Source: Vibrio sp. DW001
Lineage (GTDB): Bacteria > Pseudomonadota > Gammaproteobacteria > Enterobacterales > Vibrionaceae
DNA length: 64,000 nt
NCBI RefSeq assembly: GCF_029016285.1
Contig: NZ_CP091975.1
Location: 3,472,001-3,536,000, forward strand
Reading direction: 5' to 3'
Positions 32,212 to 42,546 of this stretch are shown here, one piece after another. The notes under the pieces were generated by a model. The model saw only the letters and a program-made list of their open reading frames with translations. It had not been told where the DNA came from and did no database searches. A program made the position numbers and the translations under genes. Position 1 is the stretch's first letter. Every line of letters starts with the position of its first letter.

Positions 32212-33603
32212 ATGACAATCATAGATTTTCAGTTATCCGATACAAACAAAACGCCTAAATACAAACAGATCGCAGAGCGATTGGCTGAGCAAATTGAAGC
32301 CGGTCATTTAGTGGCGAACGATAAACTACCCACCCATCGCCTATTGGCCGACAAATTAGGTGTCACCGTTGGCACGGTGACACGAGCTTACTCCGAAGCA
32401 GAACGAAAAGGCTTAGTGGAAGCACGAGTCGGGGCTGGCACCTATGTGGTAGACAAAAAAAAGGCATATTGGGCATTTGATCAAGGGGATAATTATGAGT
32501 CAAACGAATGCAATTTCGGCTTCAATATCCCTCCTATGTTTGACCGCAGCGACATGCTAAAAGAAGCAATGGAGAAGGTCGCTCAATCACCCCAAGCGCT
32601 CAACCAGTTTATGATCTATCAAAAACCAACGGGCATTGACTCCCATAGAGAGATTGTGGCTGATTGGCTAAATGAACATGGCGTTCAACTTGACGCAGAA
32701 AGATTGTTGTTTTGTTCTGGTGCACAGCATGGGATGCAGATGGTATTTGAGGCATTCACTCGAGCAGGAGACACCATTTTAGCGGAAAAGCTTACGTATC
32801 CTGGTTTGATTAGTTTAGCCAAACAGAAACAGCTAACCGTTAAAGGTATTGAAATGGATGAAGAGGGGATTATCCCTCATGCGCTTGAAGCGGCTTGCCG
32901 GCAATTTCAAGCTCGATTTATCTATTTAACCCCTACATTACAAAATCCTACAACAGCAACCATGTCCTTAGAGCGGCGTATCGCTATACTAGACATCTGT
33001 AAACGACATGATCTATATGTCATAGAAGACGATGTGAATGGCCTTCTTCCAGCAGATGCCCCACCACCAATGGTTAACTTAGCACCTGAACAGGTTTTTC
33101 ATATTGGTGCTTTTTCCAAATGTCTCGCTCCGGGGTTACGTGTGGGTTACATTCAACCCCCCAGTAAACTGCACCCTCACCTTAGTATTACGTTGCAAAA
33201 CCATAGCTGGATGATTAGTCCATTACTTACCGCATTAACCTGTGAGCTGCTTCGTTCCAACAAACTTGAACATACCTTAGATTATATCCGGACTGAAATG
33301 AGAGGAAGGCTAGAACTCGCGCTGACCTATTTATCTAATTTTCAACTCCAATACACCCACGACTGCTTCCACCTTTGGTTAACACTGCCTGACCATTGGC
33401 GCTTAAGCGACTTTGTCCAAAAAGCAGCATATGATGGCGTTATCGTAAAGTCAGCGGAACTATTTACGCCGCCAGCCGCGAATGTACCTCCTGCCGTACG
33501 ACTTGCATTAAGCTCTCCAATCGATCAAGATCAAGTAGAAGCTGGGCTAATTAAGTTAAAAGCCTTATTAGATAGTACCCCAATCAGTGACTTTACTTTA
33601 TGA
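32212..33603 (+). CDS. MocR/PdxR-type GntR regulator with aminotransferase domain
   Basis: 463 residues from ATG 32212; an ATG 12 codons earlier (32176) is possible. N-terminal winged helix of GntR type (about 15-75: AERLAEQIEAGHLVANDKLPTHRLLADKLGVTVGTVTRAYSEAERKGLV), then a fold-type-I aminotransferase domain with IEDDVNGLL and the PLP lysine in GAFSKCLAPGLRVGYIQ. MocR proteins sense PLP plus an amine and regulate the adjacent gene, here most likely the divergent LysE exporter. The stop overlaps the yheT start (ATGA). Confidence 0.9.
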   Translation: MTIIDFQLSDTNKTPKYKQIAERLAEQIEAGHLVANDKLPTHRLLADKLGVTVGTVTRAYSEAERKGLVEARVGAGTYVVDKKKAYWAFDQGDNYESNECNFGFNIPPMFDRSDMLKEAMEKVAQSPQALNQFMIYQKPTGIDSHREIVADWLNEHGVQLDAERLLFCSGAQHGMQMVFEAFTRAGDTILAEKLTYPGLISLAKQKQLTVKGIEMDEEGIIPHALEAACRQFQARFIYLTPTLQNPTTATMSLERRIAILDICKRHDLYVIEDDVNGLLPADAPPPMVNLAPEQVFHIGAFSKCLAPGLRVGYIQPPSKLHPHLSITLQNHSWMISPLLTALTCELLRSNKLEHTLDYIRTEMRGRLELALTYLSNFQLQYTHDCFHLWLTLPDHWRLSDFVQKAAYDGVIVKSAELFTPPAANVPPAVRLALSSPIDQDQVEAGLIKLKALLDSTPISDFTL

Positions 33604-34571
33604 CCGAGTTTAACGCAGCAAGAGGGTTAACCAATCCTCACGTACAGACCGTTATTCCAAGAATGATTCGGAAACAACCGCTTTTTTATGCTAAATGGCA
33701 GACACTAGAAACACCAGACGGCGACTTCCTTGATCTTGCTTGGAGTGAAGATTGGACTAGCCCAACGGTAAAAGAAAAACCTATTTTTGTCCTTTTTCAT
33801 GGCTTAGAAGGCAGCTTTGAGAGTCCGTACGCCAATGGCTTGATGCACGCTTTTTCTCAGCAGGGTTGGCTATCTGTCATGATGCATTTTCGAGGCTGTA
33901 GCGGCAGACCCAATCGACTAGCAAGAGCCTATCACTCAGGTGAAACCGAAGACCCTCGTTTCTTTTTAGAGCATATACAAAACATGTTCCCAGATCAGCC
34001 GAAGGTCGCCATTGGTATATCGCTTGGTGGAAACATGCTGGTTAATTATTTGGCCAAATACAGTCACGACCCTATAGTAGAAGCGGCCACCGTCGTTTCT
34101 GCACCTCTTGATTTAGAGGCATGTTCATCAAGAATTGAACAAGGATTTTCCAAGGTTTACCGAAACTACCTATTATCCTCTCTAAAGAAAAATGCGTTAC
34201 AGAAACAGAATCAACTTGTGTCGGAACTTGGCGTTTCAACGCAGGATCTAAAGGCCTTAAAAACGCTTTATGGCTTCGATGATATGATAACGGCACCGTT
34301 ACATGGGTTTAAAAATGCTAACGATTATTATCAACAATGTTCTGGCATCCATGTTATTAATAAGGTCAACATCCCCTTGCAGGTCATTCATGCCGAAGAC
34401 GACCCATTTATGACTCAAGCGGTAATACCCAACTTTCCATTGAACAAAAACATACACTACCGCCTATTTAAACAAGGTGGTCATGTGGGCTTTTTGTCCG
34501 GAACCTTGACTAAACCCATTTTTTGGCTGGAACAAGCAATACCCAAGTATTACCAACACATCGCATCATGA
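33600..34571 (+). CDS. yheT: YheT family alpha/beta hydrolase
   Basis: 323 residues. NPHVQTVIPRMIRKQP, oxyanion-type FHGLEGSFESPYANGL, nucleophile elbow GISLGGNML (serine near 142), acid in HAEDDPFM and a late histidine in QGGHVGFL complete the triad of the UPF0017/YheT hydrolases. Substrate unknown; probably an esterase. Translationally coupled to the MocR gene above it, and followed 15 bases later by yheU. Confidence 0.93.
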   Translation: MTEFNAARGLTNPHVQTVIPRMIRKQPLFYAKWQTLETPDGDFLDLAWSEDWTSPTVKEKPIFVLFHGLEGSFESPYANGLMHAFSQQGWLSVMMHFRGCSGRPNRLARAYHSGETEDPRFFLEHIQNMFPDQPKVAIGISLGGNMLVNYLAKYSHDPIVEAATVVSAPLDLEACSSRIEQGFSKVYRNYLLSSLKKNALQKQNQLVSELGVSTQDLKALKTLYGFDDMITAPLHGFKNANDYYQQCSGIHVINKVNIPLQVIHAEDDPFMTQAVIPNFPLNKNIHYRLFKQGGHVGFLSGTLTKPIFWLEQAIPKYYQHIAS

Positions 34572-34586
34572 ATAAAAGTAGGCTTT

Positions 34587-34799
34587 ATGATCATTCCATG
34601 GCAAGAAATAGATAGTGAGACGCTTGAAAATCTAATCAAAGAGTTTGTATTGAGAGAGGGGACAGATTACGGCCAAAGCGAAACCACCTTAGACGATAAA
34701 GTCAATCAGGTACGAACCCAGCTTAAAACAGGAGAAGCGGTGATTGTTTTTTCTGAGCTTCACGAAACCGTCGACATAAAACTCAAGCGCGAGTTCTGA
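34587..34799 (+). CDS. yheU: YheU family protein
   Basis: 70 residues. [29 protein letters not shown] is the conserved opening of the YheU family (UPF0270), small acidic proteins of unknown function. Lies between yheT and prkB as in E. coli. Confidence 0.93.
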   Translation: MIIPWQEIDSETLENLIKEFVLREGTDYGQSETTLDDKVNQVRTQLKTGEAVIVFSELHETVDIKLKREF

Positions 34800-34889
34800 T
34801 AACAAAAAGTAAAGCGTTTATTCTTTTTATAGAATCTCATACACTAATTTCATATCAGCATTATCATCAATGTAACGACAAGGAATCTC

Positions 34890-35759
34890 ATGTCAGCAAA
34901 ACATCCGATTATCGCAGTTACAGGTTCATCTGGCGCAGGAACAACGACGACATCTGAAGCATTCAGAAAAATGTTCAGTATGATGGACGTGAAAGCCGCG
35001 TGGGTGGAAGGTGACAGTTTTCACCGATTTACCCGTCCGGAAATGGACATTGAAATTCGAAAAGCCAAAGAACAAGGCAAACACATAAGTTACTTTGGTG
35101 CGGAAGCCAATAACTTCCCTGCCCTTGAACAGTTTTTTAGAAAATATGGTGATGAAGGTCAAGGCCAAGTAAGACGATACTTACATTCCTTTGATGAGGC
35201 TGTGCCTTATAATCAGATGCCCGGCACATTCACTCCTTGGCAAGACTTAGCAGAAGATAGCGATGTTCTATTTTATGAAGGCTTACATGGTGCAGTTGTC
35301 GATGGCGATATCAATGTTTCACAACATGTTGACTTATTAATCGGCATGGTCCCCATTGTGAACCTTGAGTGGATCCAAAAATTTGTACGAGATACGCGAG
35401 ACAGAGGCCATTCACGAGAAGCCGTGACCGACTCCATTGTTCGTTCTATGGATGATTACCTTAACTACATTACCCCTCAGTTTTCACGGACTCACATAAA
35501 CTTCCAACGGGTTCCAACTGTTGACACCTCAAACCCACTGAACGCGAAAGCGATACCGAGTTTGGACGAGAGCTTTGTTGTAATTCGATTACGTGGAATG
35601 AAGAACGTAGACTTCCCATATCTTTTAGCCATGATTGATGGCTCTTTTGTTTCTCGCCATAATACTCTGGTGGTGCCAGGAGGAAAAATGAGTTTTGCTA
35701 TGGAATTAATAATCAGACCGGTTCTACAACAATTAATAGAAACCGGGAAAATCGGCTAA
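34890..35759 (+). CDS. prkB: phosphoribulokinase-family kinase PrkB
   Basis: 289 residues. P-loop GSSGAGTTTTS at about 12-22; EGDSFHRFTRPEMD and FYEGLHGAVVDGDINVSQHVDLLIGMVPIVNLEWIQK are phosphoribulokinase signatures. There is no RuBisCO here; in non-autotrophic gammaproteobacteria this conserved neighbour of crp has an unknown substrate, possibly a nucleoside or sugar phosphate. Single gene between yheU and crp. Confidence 0.93.
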   Translation: MSAKHPIIAVTGSSGAGTTTTSEAFRKMFSMMDVKAAWVEGDSFHRFTRPEMDIEIRKAKEQGKHISYFGAEANNFPALEQFFRKYGDEGQGQVRRYLHSFDEAVPYNQMPGTFTPWQDLAEDSDVLFYEGLHGAVVDGDINVSQHVDLLIGMVPIVNLEWIQKFVRDTRDRGHSREAVTDSIVRSMDDYLNYITPQFSRTHINFQRVPTVDTSNPLNAKAIPSLDESFVVIRLRGMKNVDFPYLLAMIDGSFVSRHNTLVVPGGKMSFAMELIIRPVLQQLIETGKIG

Positions 35760-36005
35760 AAATTGAGCCTGAATGCAGTTTAGTTCTGATACCGTGACGA
35801 TGTGCACAGTTTTGCTTAGAGAAACGGGAAATCAGGGCGATCAAAATCAAGAAATTGACTGCAAAAAAGGATACTATTCTTAACCTATATACATGTGTAG
35901 CTTGCAGCTATGAATTTAAAATCTTATGCTAACGTCACCAATAATATGGGGATACAGCAAAGGAAAGCTGCTGGCACAGGCCCTACAGATAATAGTGAGA
36001 TAATT

Positions 36006-36638
36006 ATGGTTCTTGGTAAACCTCAAACCGATCCAACGTTAGAGTGGTTTCTTTCGCATTGTCATATTCATAAATATCCTTCCAAAAGTACGCTTATTCA
36101 CGCTGGAGAAAAAGCGGAAACTCTGTATTACATTGTGAAAGGCTCTGTAGCTGTGCTTATCAAGGATGAAGAAGGTAAAGAGATGATTCTTTCTTACCTT
36201 AACCAAGGAGACTTCATCGGTGAGCTAGGTCTATTCGAAGAAGATCAAGAGCGTACCGCATGGGTTCGTGCTAAATCACCATGTGAAGTAGCTGAGATTT
36301 CGTTTAAGAAATTCCGTCAGCTTATTCAAGTTAATCCTGACATTTTGATGCGTCTTTCAGCTCAAATGGCAAGCCGTCTACAAACGACTAGCCAAAAAGT
36401 TGGTGACTTAGCATTCTTAGATGTGACGGGTCGTATTGCTCAAACACTTCTAAACTTGGCAAAACAACCAGATGCGATGACTCACCCAGACGGCATGCAA
36501 ATTAAGATCACTCGTCAAGAGATTGGTCAGATTGTAGGTTGTTCACGTGAAACCGTTGGTCGTATTCTTAAGATGCTTGAAGAACAGAATTTAATTTCTG
36601 CTCACGGTAAAACTATCGTAGTTTACGGTACACGTTAA
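36006..36638 (+). CDS. crp: cAMP receptor protein CRP
   Basis: 210 residues from ATG 36006, the exact family start; the frame is open further upstream to 35910 but that part is not CRP-like. The cAMP pocket residues are present in [28 protein letters not shown] (Glu73, Arg83, Thr84) and the DNA-recognition helix in SRETVGRIL. Dimeric global activator/repressor for carbon use. The 246-base upstream gap should hold its promoters, not resolved here. Confidence 0.98.
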   Translation: MVLGKPQTDPTLEWFLSHCHIHKYPSKSTLIHAGEKAETLYYIVKGSVAVLIKDEEGKEMILSYLNQGDFIGELGLFEEDQERTAWVRAKSPCEVAEISFKKFRQLIQVNPDILMRLSAQMASRLQTTSQKVGDLAFLDVTGRIAQTLLNLAKQPDAMTHPDGMQIKITRQEIGQIVGCSRETVGRILKMLEEQNLISAHGKTIVVYGTR

Positions 36639-36662
36639 TACCGTCACAAACAGCACTGATTA

Positions 36663-36688
36663 AAAAGCAGCGTTTACGCTGCTTTTTT
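36663..36688. terminator. bidirectional terminator between crp and the GNAT gene
   Basis: AAAAGCAGCG / CGCTGCTTTT with a four-base loop, T-run on the plus strand and A-run on the other side; shared by two convergent genes. Confidence 0.9.
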
Positions 36689-36716
36689 TATGCCATAAGA
36701 AAAGACGCGCATTGGT

Positions 36717-37190
36717 TTATAATCGCAGCTCCATCCTATAATTAATGAGTGTTTGCCCTCTAAGATCCACTTGTCGCTCTTCTATTACCTTAAACCCATA
36801 GTGTTCAAAGAAAGGCTTCGCAGTAATACTGACATGTGAATAGAGTCGAGGAATTTTGCTTTTATTACCTTGCTGGAGGATTTGTTGCATTAAAGCACCA
36901 GCAATCCCCATACTTTGATGATTGTGATCGACATAAAAATGGCCAATCAACCCATCAGATTGAAGATCGGCATAACCCACTATCTTGTTATCAACTTCGG
37001 CGACAAAAGGCACAAGCTTATCCAGAAGTACCTGCCATCTATCAAGCGTAATTTCATCTGATGCCCAAGCTTCTATTTGCCTTTCAGAGTAGTCCTTTCT
37101 ATTTACACTACGCACAGTATCAAAAAACAACGCTCTCAACGTACAGGCGTCTTCTGGGGCATATGGTCGTATCCGGATAGTACTTTGCAC
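36717..37190 (-). CDS. GNAT family N-acetyltransferase
   Basis: 157 residues. RIRPYAPEDACTLRALFFDTVRSVNRKDYSERQIEAWA opens a GNAT fold; the acetyl-CoA loop is GHFYVDHNHQSMGIAGALMQQIL (about 98-120), where the usual arginine of RGxGIG is replaced by Ser-Met, and the C-terminal FFEHYGFKVIEERQVDLRGQTLINYRMEL is typical. Acetyl acceptor unknown. Faces crp and has the tandem repeat array upstream. Confidence 0.85.
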   Translation of the reverse strand: MQSTIRIRPYAPEDACTLRALFFDTVRSVNRKDYSERQIEAWASDEITLDRWQVLLDKLVPFVAEVDNKIVGYADLQSDGLIGHFYVDHNHQSMGIAGALMQQILQQGNKSKIPRLYSHVSITAKPFFEHYGFKVIEERQVDLRGQTLINYRMELRL

Positions 37191-37260
37191 TTCGTCACTT
37201 CTCTTCTAACTTATAATTAATATTTGGTAAGCCTAACCAGTAATTGAACCATTTTCTACA
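37191..37260. other. promoter-proximal gap before the GNAT gene
   Basis: 70 AT-rich bases between the GNAT start and the first repeat unit; this must contain the GNAT promoter unless it lies in the array. No clear consensus seen. Confidence 0.35.
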
Positions 37261-37264
37261 CGCA

Positions 37265-37296
37265 CAAAAAACCGAAGCGATAAAACTTCGGTTTTT
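37265..37296. terminator. terminator of repeat unit 1
   Basis: AAAAAACCGAAG and CTTCGGTTTTTT form a strong bidirectional intrinsic terminator. Confidence 0.85.
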
Positions 37297-37443
37297 TACT
37301 ACAACAAGGTTTAGGGTTCTCTAAACTGTGTGACTAGAGAGCAAGGCGAATACGCGGAATGTACGTCTGTACATGAGCCCAATCAACACCGCTATCAAAC
37401 TATCAAACTATCAACGATAAGAGCAGACCATTACTACTCGCAC

Positions 37444-37475
37444 AAAAAAACCGAAGCGATAAACTTCGGTTTTTT
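37444..37475. terminator. terminator of repeat unit 2
   Basis: Same hairpin, with one more A before the stem. Confidence 0.85.
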
Positions 37476-37613
37476 ACTACAACAAGGTTTAGGGTTCTCT
37501 AAACTGTGTGACTTGAGAGCAAGGCGAATGCGCGGAATGTACGTCTGTACATGAGCACAATCAACGCCGCTATCAAACTATCAACGATAAGAGCAAACCA
37601 TTACTACTCGCAC

Positions 37614-37645
37614 AAAAAAACCGAAGCGATAAATTTCGGTTTTTT
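37614..37645. terminator. terminator of repeat unit 3
   Basis: Same hairpin; one base change (TTTCGG for CTTCGG) makes a G-T pair at the stem base next to the loop. Confidence 0.8.
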
Positions 37646-37783
37646 ACTACAACAAGGTTTAGGGTTCTCTAAACTGTGTGACTTGAGAACAAGGCGAATG
37701 CGCGGAATGTACGTCTGTACATGAGTACAATCAACGCCGCTATCAAACTATCAACGATAAGAGCAAACCATTACTACTCGCAC

Positions 37784-37815
37784 AAAAAAACCGAAGCGAT
37801 AAACTTCGGTTTTTT
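37784..37815. terminator. terminator of repeat unit 4
   Basis: Same hairpin as unit 2. Confidence 0.85.
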
Positions 37816-37953
37816 ACTACAACAAGGTTTAGGGTTCTCTAAACTGTGTGACTTGAGAGCAAGGCGAATGCGCGGAATGTACGTCTGTACATGAGTACAA
37901 TCAACGCCGCTATCAAACTATCAACGATAAGAGCAAACCATTACTACTCGCAC

Positions 37954-37985
37954 AAAAAAACCGAAGCGATAAACTTCGGTTTTTT
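37954..37985. terminator. terminator of repeat unit 5, nearest to groEL
   Basis: Same hairpin; it is the first one met by transcripts leaving groEL, about 130 bases past the stop codon, so it is probably the functional groESL terminator. Confidence 0.85.
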
Positions 37986-38116
37986 ACTACAACAAGGTTT
38001 AGGGTTCTCTAAACTGTGTGACTTGAGAGCAAGGCGAATGCGCGGAATGTACGTCTGTACATGAGCACAATCAACGCCGCTATCAAGTCATTCAGTGACG
38101 AGAAGCTAAATCCTTC

Positions 38117-39778
<1,662 letters not shown>

Positions 39779-39832
39779 CTAAATTCTATTTCTAATTGCT
39801 TGTCGTTTAAGAGTGAATTACTCAACGCTTGC

Positions 39833-40123
39833 TTATTCAACAATAGCCATGATGTCGTTTTCAGACATGATCAACACTTCTTTACCGTCAATTTTCTCAG
39901 TTTTAGTGCCGTAACCTTCTGCGAAAATGATAGTATCACCAACTTTAACGTCCAAAGGCTGAATATTACCGTTTTCTAAAATACGGCCATTGCCTACCGC
40001 TAGAACTATGCCGCGAGTAGATTTCTCCGCAGCAGAACCTGTTAGAACAATGCCACCTGCAGATTTTGATTCAACTTCTTTGCGTTCAACGATAACACGG
40101 TCGTGTAAAGGACGAATATTCAT
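39833..40123 (-). CDS. groES: 10 kDa co-chaperonin GroES
   Basis: 96 residues from ATG 40123, with AGGAGA upstream; the frame continues 10 codons further up but [16 protein letters not shown] is the family start. The mobile loop ([21 protein letters not shown], about 14-34) and the [10 protein letters not shown] segment are visible. Heptameric lid of GroEL. Confidence 0.98.
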   Translation of the reverse strand: MNIRPLHDRVIVERKEVESKSAGGIVLTGSAAEKSTRGIVLAVGNGRILENGNIQPLDVKVGDTIIFAEGYGTKTEKIDGKEVLIMSENDIMAIVE

Positions 40124-40192
40124 TGGGTCGTCTCTCCTGATTGTTGTTTCCATTAATGTAATTTAGTACTGAATTATCAGCGCGTGAAAGTT

Positions 40193-40221
40193 AAGTGGGG
40201 GACAAGAGGCAAAATCCCAAG
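40193..40221 (-). promoter_or_regulatory. sigma-32 heat-shock promoter of groESL
   Basis: Minus strand: CTTGGGA (40215-40221), 14-base spacer, CCCCACTT (40193-40200). It agrees with the RpoH consensus CTTGAAA-N(11-16)-CCCCATNT except at the last bases of the -35 and one base of the -10, and lies about 70 bases before groES. Confidence 0.8.
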
Positions 40222-40376
40222 GGGAAAAACAAAATTTTTACGATAGAAGTCATTTTTTTTTAGCCTAAACCGAGTTTTTTAGACAAAAGTCCGTTTTTAT
40301 ATGACTCGACGTACTAATTGCACTGCACCTCAGACTAGTTCAGAATCGAACTAAGTGTCTAACTGGTACAAAAATC

Positions 40377-40646
40377 ATGGCTTGTAAGGATTGTGAAGAT
40401 AACTGGTTTTGGAAAAAAATAGGTCGTTGCAAACGATGTATGGACCAACTAACCGTGCTTTCTGTTCTTTGTTGGATCGTATGGTGGTTTGGTTACAGAG
40501 ATGACTTTAAAAGTGTCGAATCCATTGCATTAATATTTTCTGGTTTTGCCTTTAATATTCTTCTTTTTTTGCACCTCTGGTTTAAATTTGTGATATTCCC
40601 AATGCAAAAAAGAAGACATCGCGACGGTAAAAAAAACCGCCCGTAG
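40377..40646 (+). CDS. DUF3624 family small membrane protein
   Basis: 89 residues. MACKDCEDNWFWKKIGRCKRCMDQLTVLSVLCWIVWWFG contains two CxxC pairs (residues 3/6 and 18/21) that could hold one metal, followed by two hydrophobic segments (about 25-40 and 50-72) and a basic tail. I recognise it as the Vibrio DUF3624 family; function unknown. Its stop codon lies inside the terminator of the opposite alkaline phosphatase gene. Confidence 0.72.
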   Translation: MACKDCEDNWFWKKIGRCKRCMDQLTVLSVLCWIVWWFGYRDDFKSVESIALIFSGFAFNILLFLHLWFKFVIFPMQKRRHRDGKKNRP

Positions 40647-40656
40647 GCGGCTTAAA
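40631..40656 (-). terminator. rho-independent terminator after the alkaline phosphatase gene
   Basis: On the minus strand GCCGCC-TACG-GGCGGT is followed by eight T; it sits about 20 bases past the phosphatase stop and overlaps the 3' end of the DUF3624 gene. Confidence 0.85.
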
Positions 40657-40673
40657 GTAGGTTGATACTCTTT

Positions 40674-42158
40674 CTATTTAGACAGATTTAATGCTTCATT
40701 CATAACATGATAAAGATAATTCTGCTCAACCACACCTTGGAACAGGTAAGCCTGAGGACCTCGAGCAAATACGGCTACATCTTCCCCTGAGTGAGTTTCT
40801 GAACTTAAACGAACGAGTGACTGTTGCTTATAATCTAACGCTATTACTTGCGACTCGGTTAAGTCAGAACGCTCTCCTTTAACGGCACCTGGACCATTTC
40901 CATAGGTGAGCGTGGTGTACTTTTTACCAAACTCATCTTGGCTAAACTTACCTTTTGATTTTGATAAACCCAAAATATTGTTACCGCGAGCTGAGTAACC
41001 ATTCATTACAAGTGTATGCGCGTGGTCAGCAGTAACAATGACTAAGGTGTCGTCTAAGTTCGTCTTCTCCAACGCCGCTTTGATTGCCTCATCATAAGCA
41101 ATTGTATCTTCTAGCGCACGTTTTGCATTGCCATCATGGTGAGCATGATCTATACGTCCAGCCTCAACCATCAATACATAGCCTTCTTTATTTTTAGACA
41201 GTATATCAATCGCTTTAGAGGTCATTTCTGCAAGAGAAGGTTCATCATTACGACGATCCGCTTCATATTTCATGTGACTGCTTTCAAACAAACCAAATGC
41301 GCGGGTTGTATTTGCATCAAGCTTGTCGAAACCCGTTTGATCATAGACATATTGACCTTCAGGGTGTTTAGCCTGCCACTCTTCTACAAGGTTACGGCCA
41401 TCTTTACGTTTTCCGTTCTTACCTTCTGAATCCGTCACACTTGCCGGTAAAAATTCACGGCGACCGCCACCAAAAGCGACCTGAATACCGTCACCTTTAT
41501 CAAAGTTCACAAACTGAGTGGCAATATCGACACAACCTTGATTTTTAGCAATATTAGGGACATCGTGCTCCCAATTACGATCGGCGCTATGCGCATACGT
41601 TACCGCAGGTGTCGCGTGAGTAAGCCGTGCTGTACTTACAACACCAACCGACATACCTCGTGCAGCCGCGAGTTCCCAAGCGGTTGTCGTCTCATTACCT
41701 AACGCCGTATTACAAAAGCCACGCTGTACATTGTCATTGACCGAGATAGTACCCGCTTTGGTCTTAACACCTGCGACCATCGCAGACGCTGTGCCTGCCG
41801 AATCAGGAACCTGCATATCTGTATTGTATGTTTTAACCAATGCCGTATGAGGTAAGCTTTCCATCGCCAAGCTATATTCTTCCCCTAATAAACCGCGACG
41901 TTGACCTTCAAAGATACGGGCTGCCGTAATAGTACCAACGCTCATTCCATCACCAATGAATAAGATGACATTTTTTGCTGGCTTGTCGATTGGCATCGTA
42001 GTTTTCGCTTTGGCGATAGCGGCTTGTGCTTCGGTGTACCACACATCGTTTTGTTGTGGAATTTCAACCGCTGTTGAGGTGCTTGATGCATTGCTGCTAC
42101 AACCTACTAGGCCTACGAGTAAACCGCTGATAGCGAGTGTTAACTGACGTCCTTTCAC
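40674..42158 (-). CDS. phoA: alkaline phosphatase, lipoprotein form
   Basis: 494 residues from GTG 42158, chosen because GGAG stands seven bases upstream; an ATG 14 codons earlier lacks such a site. The signal sequence ends in LVGC (Cys20), so this enzyme is predicted to be lipid-anchored. PhoA-family catalytic parts: metal ligand NVILFIGDGMSVGT, nucleophile DSAGTASAM (E. coli Ser102 equivalent), VEAGRIDHAHHDGN and VTADHAHTLVMNG zinc ligands. Releases phosphate from monoesters outside the inner membrane. A CTGTCAC half-site near 42233-42239 may be part of a PHO box. Confidence 0.92.
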   Translation of the reverse strand: MKGRQLTLAISGLLVGLVGCSSNASSTSTAVEIPQQNDVWYTEAQAAIAKAKTTMPIDKPAKNVILFIGDGMSVGTITAARIFEGQRRGLLGEEYSLAMESLPHTALVKTYNTDMQVPDSAGTASAMVAGVKTKAGTISVNDNVQRGFCNTALGNETTTAWELAAARGMSVGVVSTARLTHATPAVTYAHSADRNWEHDVPNIAKNQGCVDIATQFVNFDKGDGIQVAFGGGRREFLPASVTDSEGKNGKRKDGRNLVEEWQAKHPEGQYVYDQTGFDKLDANTTRAFGLFESSHMKYEADRRNDEPSLAEMTSKAIDILSKNKEGYVLMVEAGRIDHAHHDGNAKRALEDTIAYDEAIKAALEKTNLDDTLVIVTADHAHTLVMNGYSARGNNILGLSKSKGKFSQDEFGKKYTTLTYGNGPGAVKGERSDLTESQVIALDYKQQSLVRLSSETHSGEDVAVFARGPQAYLFQGVVEQNYLYHVMNEALNLSK

Positions 42159-42546
42159 AAGGTTTCTCCAATTTAGAATTAATTGATTTATTGCATACAT
42201 GATTAACAGCTAAATAGGCTAACGAACGATATGTGACAGGAGATAACACTCAAGTGAAGATTTTTTGAAGGTTTTGTTAACTGGTAATGATATAACATAA
42301 CAAAAACAATGCGTTATGTTGTTCCAATCTAAGTAATTTTATGCATAGTTATACCAATTTCACTCACTAACTGGCCATAAAAAGAAAAAGCCCCTAATCC
42401 AAACCGGATAGGGGCTTTCTTAGATTCTTCTAAGAAAAAGCAGTGGTACTTAATAAGACCGGGCTTTTCCTAAAATGTTCCCAAAAAAGATCATTTATTT
42501 ATTAGATATGCTATTGCCTACCTCTTTTACGCTTTATTTCAATAGA
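42159..42546. other. intergenic region phosphatase-argH
   Basis: About 388 bases: promoter side of the phosphatase gene (left) and the argH terminator (right). No coding frame is supported. A single Pho-box-like half-site is seen at 42233-42239, with a poor second half. Confidence 0.5.
42386..42420 (-). terminator. rho-independent terminator of the arg operon
   Basis: AAAGCCCCTATCC pairs with the facing GGATTAGGGGCTTT (one bulge) across AAACC-type loop; T-run follows in minus sense. It lies about 130 bases beyond argH. Confidence 0.85.

Larger units (their letters stand above)
37261..38088. repeat. tandem array of 4.8 copies of a 170-bp unit
   Basis: Units start at 37261 (178 bp, older and diverged, with an eight-base internal duplication of CTATCAAA), 37439, 37609, 37779 (170 bp each) and 37949 (partial, about 140 bp, ending at CCGCTATCAA near 38088). 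Units 2-5 differ at only a few bases. Each contains a terminator hairpin (ACCGAAG / CTTCGGT), a small TTTAG/CTAAA hairpin, and the palindrome ATGTAC-GTCT-GTACAT. The array ends about 30 bases beyond groEL. Any frame in it is repeated and not credible as a gene. Confidence 0.97.

Noticed and set aside
35910..36005. N-terminal extension of crp (32 codons)
   Set aside because: CRP begins [10 protein letters not shown] in all close relatives; the upstream part is the crp leader and has no CRP-like sequence.
37261..38088. CRISPR array or protein-coding repeats
   Set aside because: Units are 170 bp with no short constant repeat alternating with unique spacers, and frames inside it are fragments of the same repeat with terminator hairpins.
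42201..42260. Complete PHO box in front of the alkaline phosphatase gene
   Set aside because: Only one CTGTCAC half-site is present; the expected second half at 11-base spacing matches at about four of seven positions, too weak to call.
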